A DNA stretch of 6,153 nucleotides from DATLFA01 sp039934635 (lineage in GTDB: Bacteria; Actinomycetota; Acidimicrobiia; Acidimicrobiales; WLNW01), in the NCBI GenBank assembly GCA_039934635.1, contig JBDTLT010000298.1:1-6153 (forward strand), in the 5' to 3' direction. Shown piece after piece: positions 6,017 to 6,153 of the stretch (positions are counted from its first letter, which is position 1; every line of letters starts with the position of its first letter). The position numbers were made by a program, and so were the translations under genes. Below the pieces are notes generated by a model that did not search any database, had not been told where the DNA came from, and saw only the letters and a list, made by a program, of their open reading frames with translations.

Positions 6017-6153
6017 TCAGGTCTTGACGTAGCGCGGGCCGATGGTCGCGCCGCCGTCGCACGGGATATCGGCCCCCGTGGTGTAGGTCGCCTCCTCCGA
6101 TGCGAGGAACAAGATCACATTGGCGACCTCGTCGAGCTTCCCGAATCGATTCA
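6017..6153 (-). CDS. Short-chain dehydrogenase/reductase, C-terminal end (cut by window edge)
   Basis: The last 44 codons and a TGA stop (6019-6017) of a gene that begins beyond the window. The reading NRFGKLDEVANVILFLAS, then TTGADIPCDGGATIG, is the standard C-terminal signature of classical SDR enzymes: G(K/R)xxEvAxxxxFLAS followed by the ITG-x-DGG loop, here TTGADIPCDGG with Cys in place of the usual Val. SDRs of this kind are NAD(P)-dependent oxidoreductases for alcohols, ketones or similar groups. The Rossmann cofactor motif and catalytic Ser-Tyr-Lys are outside the window, so activity cannot be judged. It is transcribed toward the membrane-protein and EthD genes, 80 nt upstream of the former. 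A role beside the P450 (oxidising a hydroxylated product) is plausible but inferred. Confidence 0.85.
   Translation of the reverse strand, partial: NRFGKLDEVANVILFLASEEATYTTGADIPCDGGATIGPRYVKT

Overview
The window looks like chromosomal DNA of a high-GC Gram-positive bacterium (Actinomycetota, possibly an environmental Acidimicrobiia- or Pseudonocardia-like lineage). The signs are strong G/C preference at third codon positions, a GTG start, an actinobacterial-style lipoprotein signal peptide, and a catabolic gene mix typical of soil and aquatic actinomycetes. I cannot name a species. No mobile element, CRISPR array, tRNA or rRNA is visible.

Layout. Two short operons converge head-on. On the plus strand are a lipoprotein solute-binding protein of the family-5 (oligopeptide/DppA-like) ABC class (107-1738) and, 8 nt later, a TIM-barrel metal-dependent amidohydrolase (1747-3000). 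Coming the other way on the minus strand are an EthD-domain protein (5573-4938), a cytochrome P450 whose ATG follows 2 nt after the EthD stop (4935-3739), and a TetR-type repressor (3690-3016). The amidohydrolase and TetR stops are 15 nt apart, and a perfect 8-bp GC-rich hairpin lies just beyond. Upstream of EthD on the same strand are a small three-helix membrane protein of unknown function (5936-5616) and the C-terminal end of a short-chain dehydrogenase/reductase cut by the window edge (6153-6017). The 80 bp between these two (5937-6016) holds nothing convincing.

The most interesting feature is a 13-bp palindrome, ATAGTGWTACTAT, found twice: at 63-75 in front of the solute-binding-protein operon and at 5620-5632 in front of the EthD-P450-TetR operon. 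The copies differ at one base when read in each gene's direction, and each precedes an AGGGGG ribosome-binding site with a start codon 6 nt downstream. The simplest reading is that the TetR protein, last gene of the minus operon, binds both sites, controls both outward-placed promoters and autoregulates. That would make the block a compact two-promoter regulon for uptake (binding protein), oxygenation (P450 with EthD), possibly alcohol/ketone conversion (SDR), and hydrolysis or decarboxylation (amidohydrolase) of an unidentified small molecule.

The EthD-P450-regulator set recalls the eth (ether-degradation) loci of Rhodococcus, but here the regulator is TetR-like, no ferredoxin or ferredoxin reductase is present, and the P450 lacks the usual acid-threonine pair in its I helix. 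The substrate cannot be read from the sequence.
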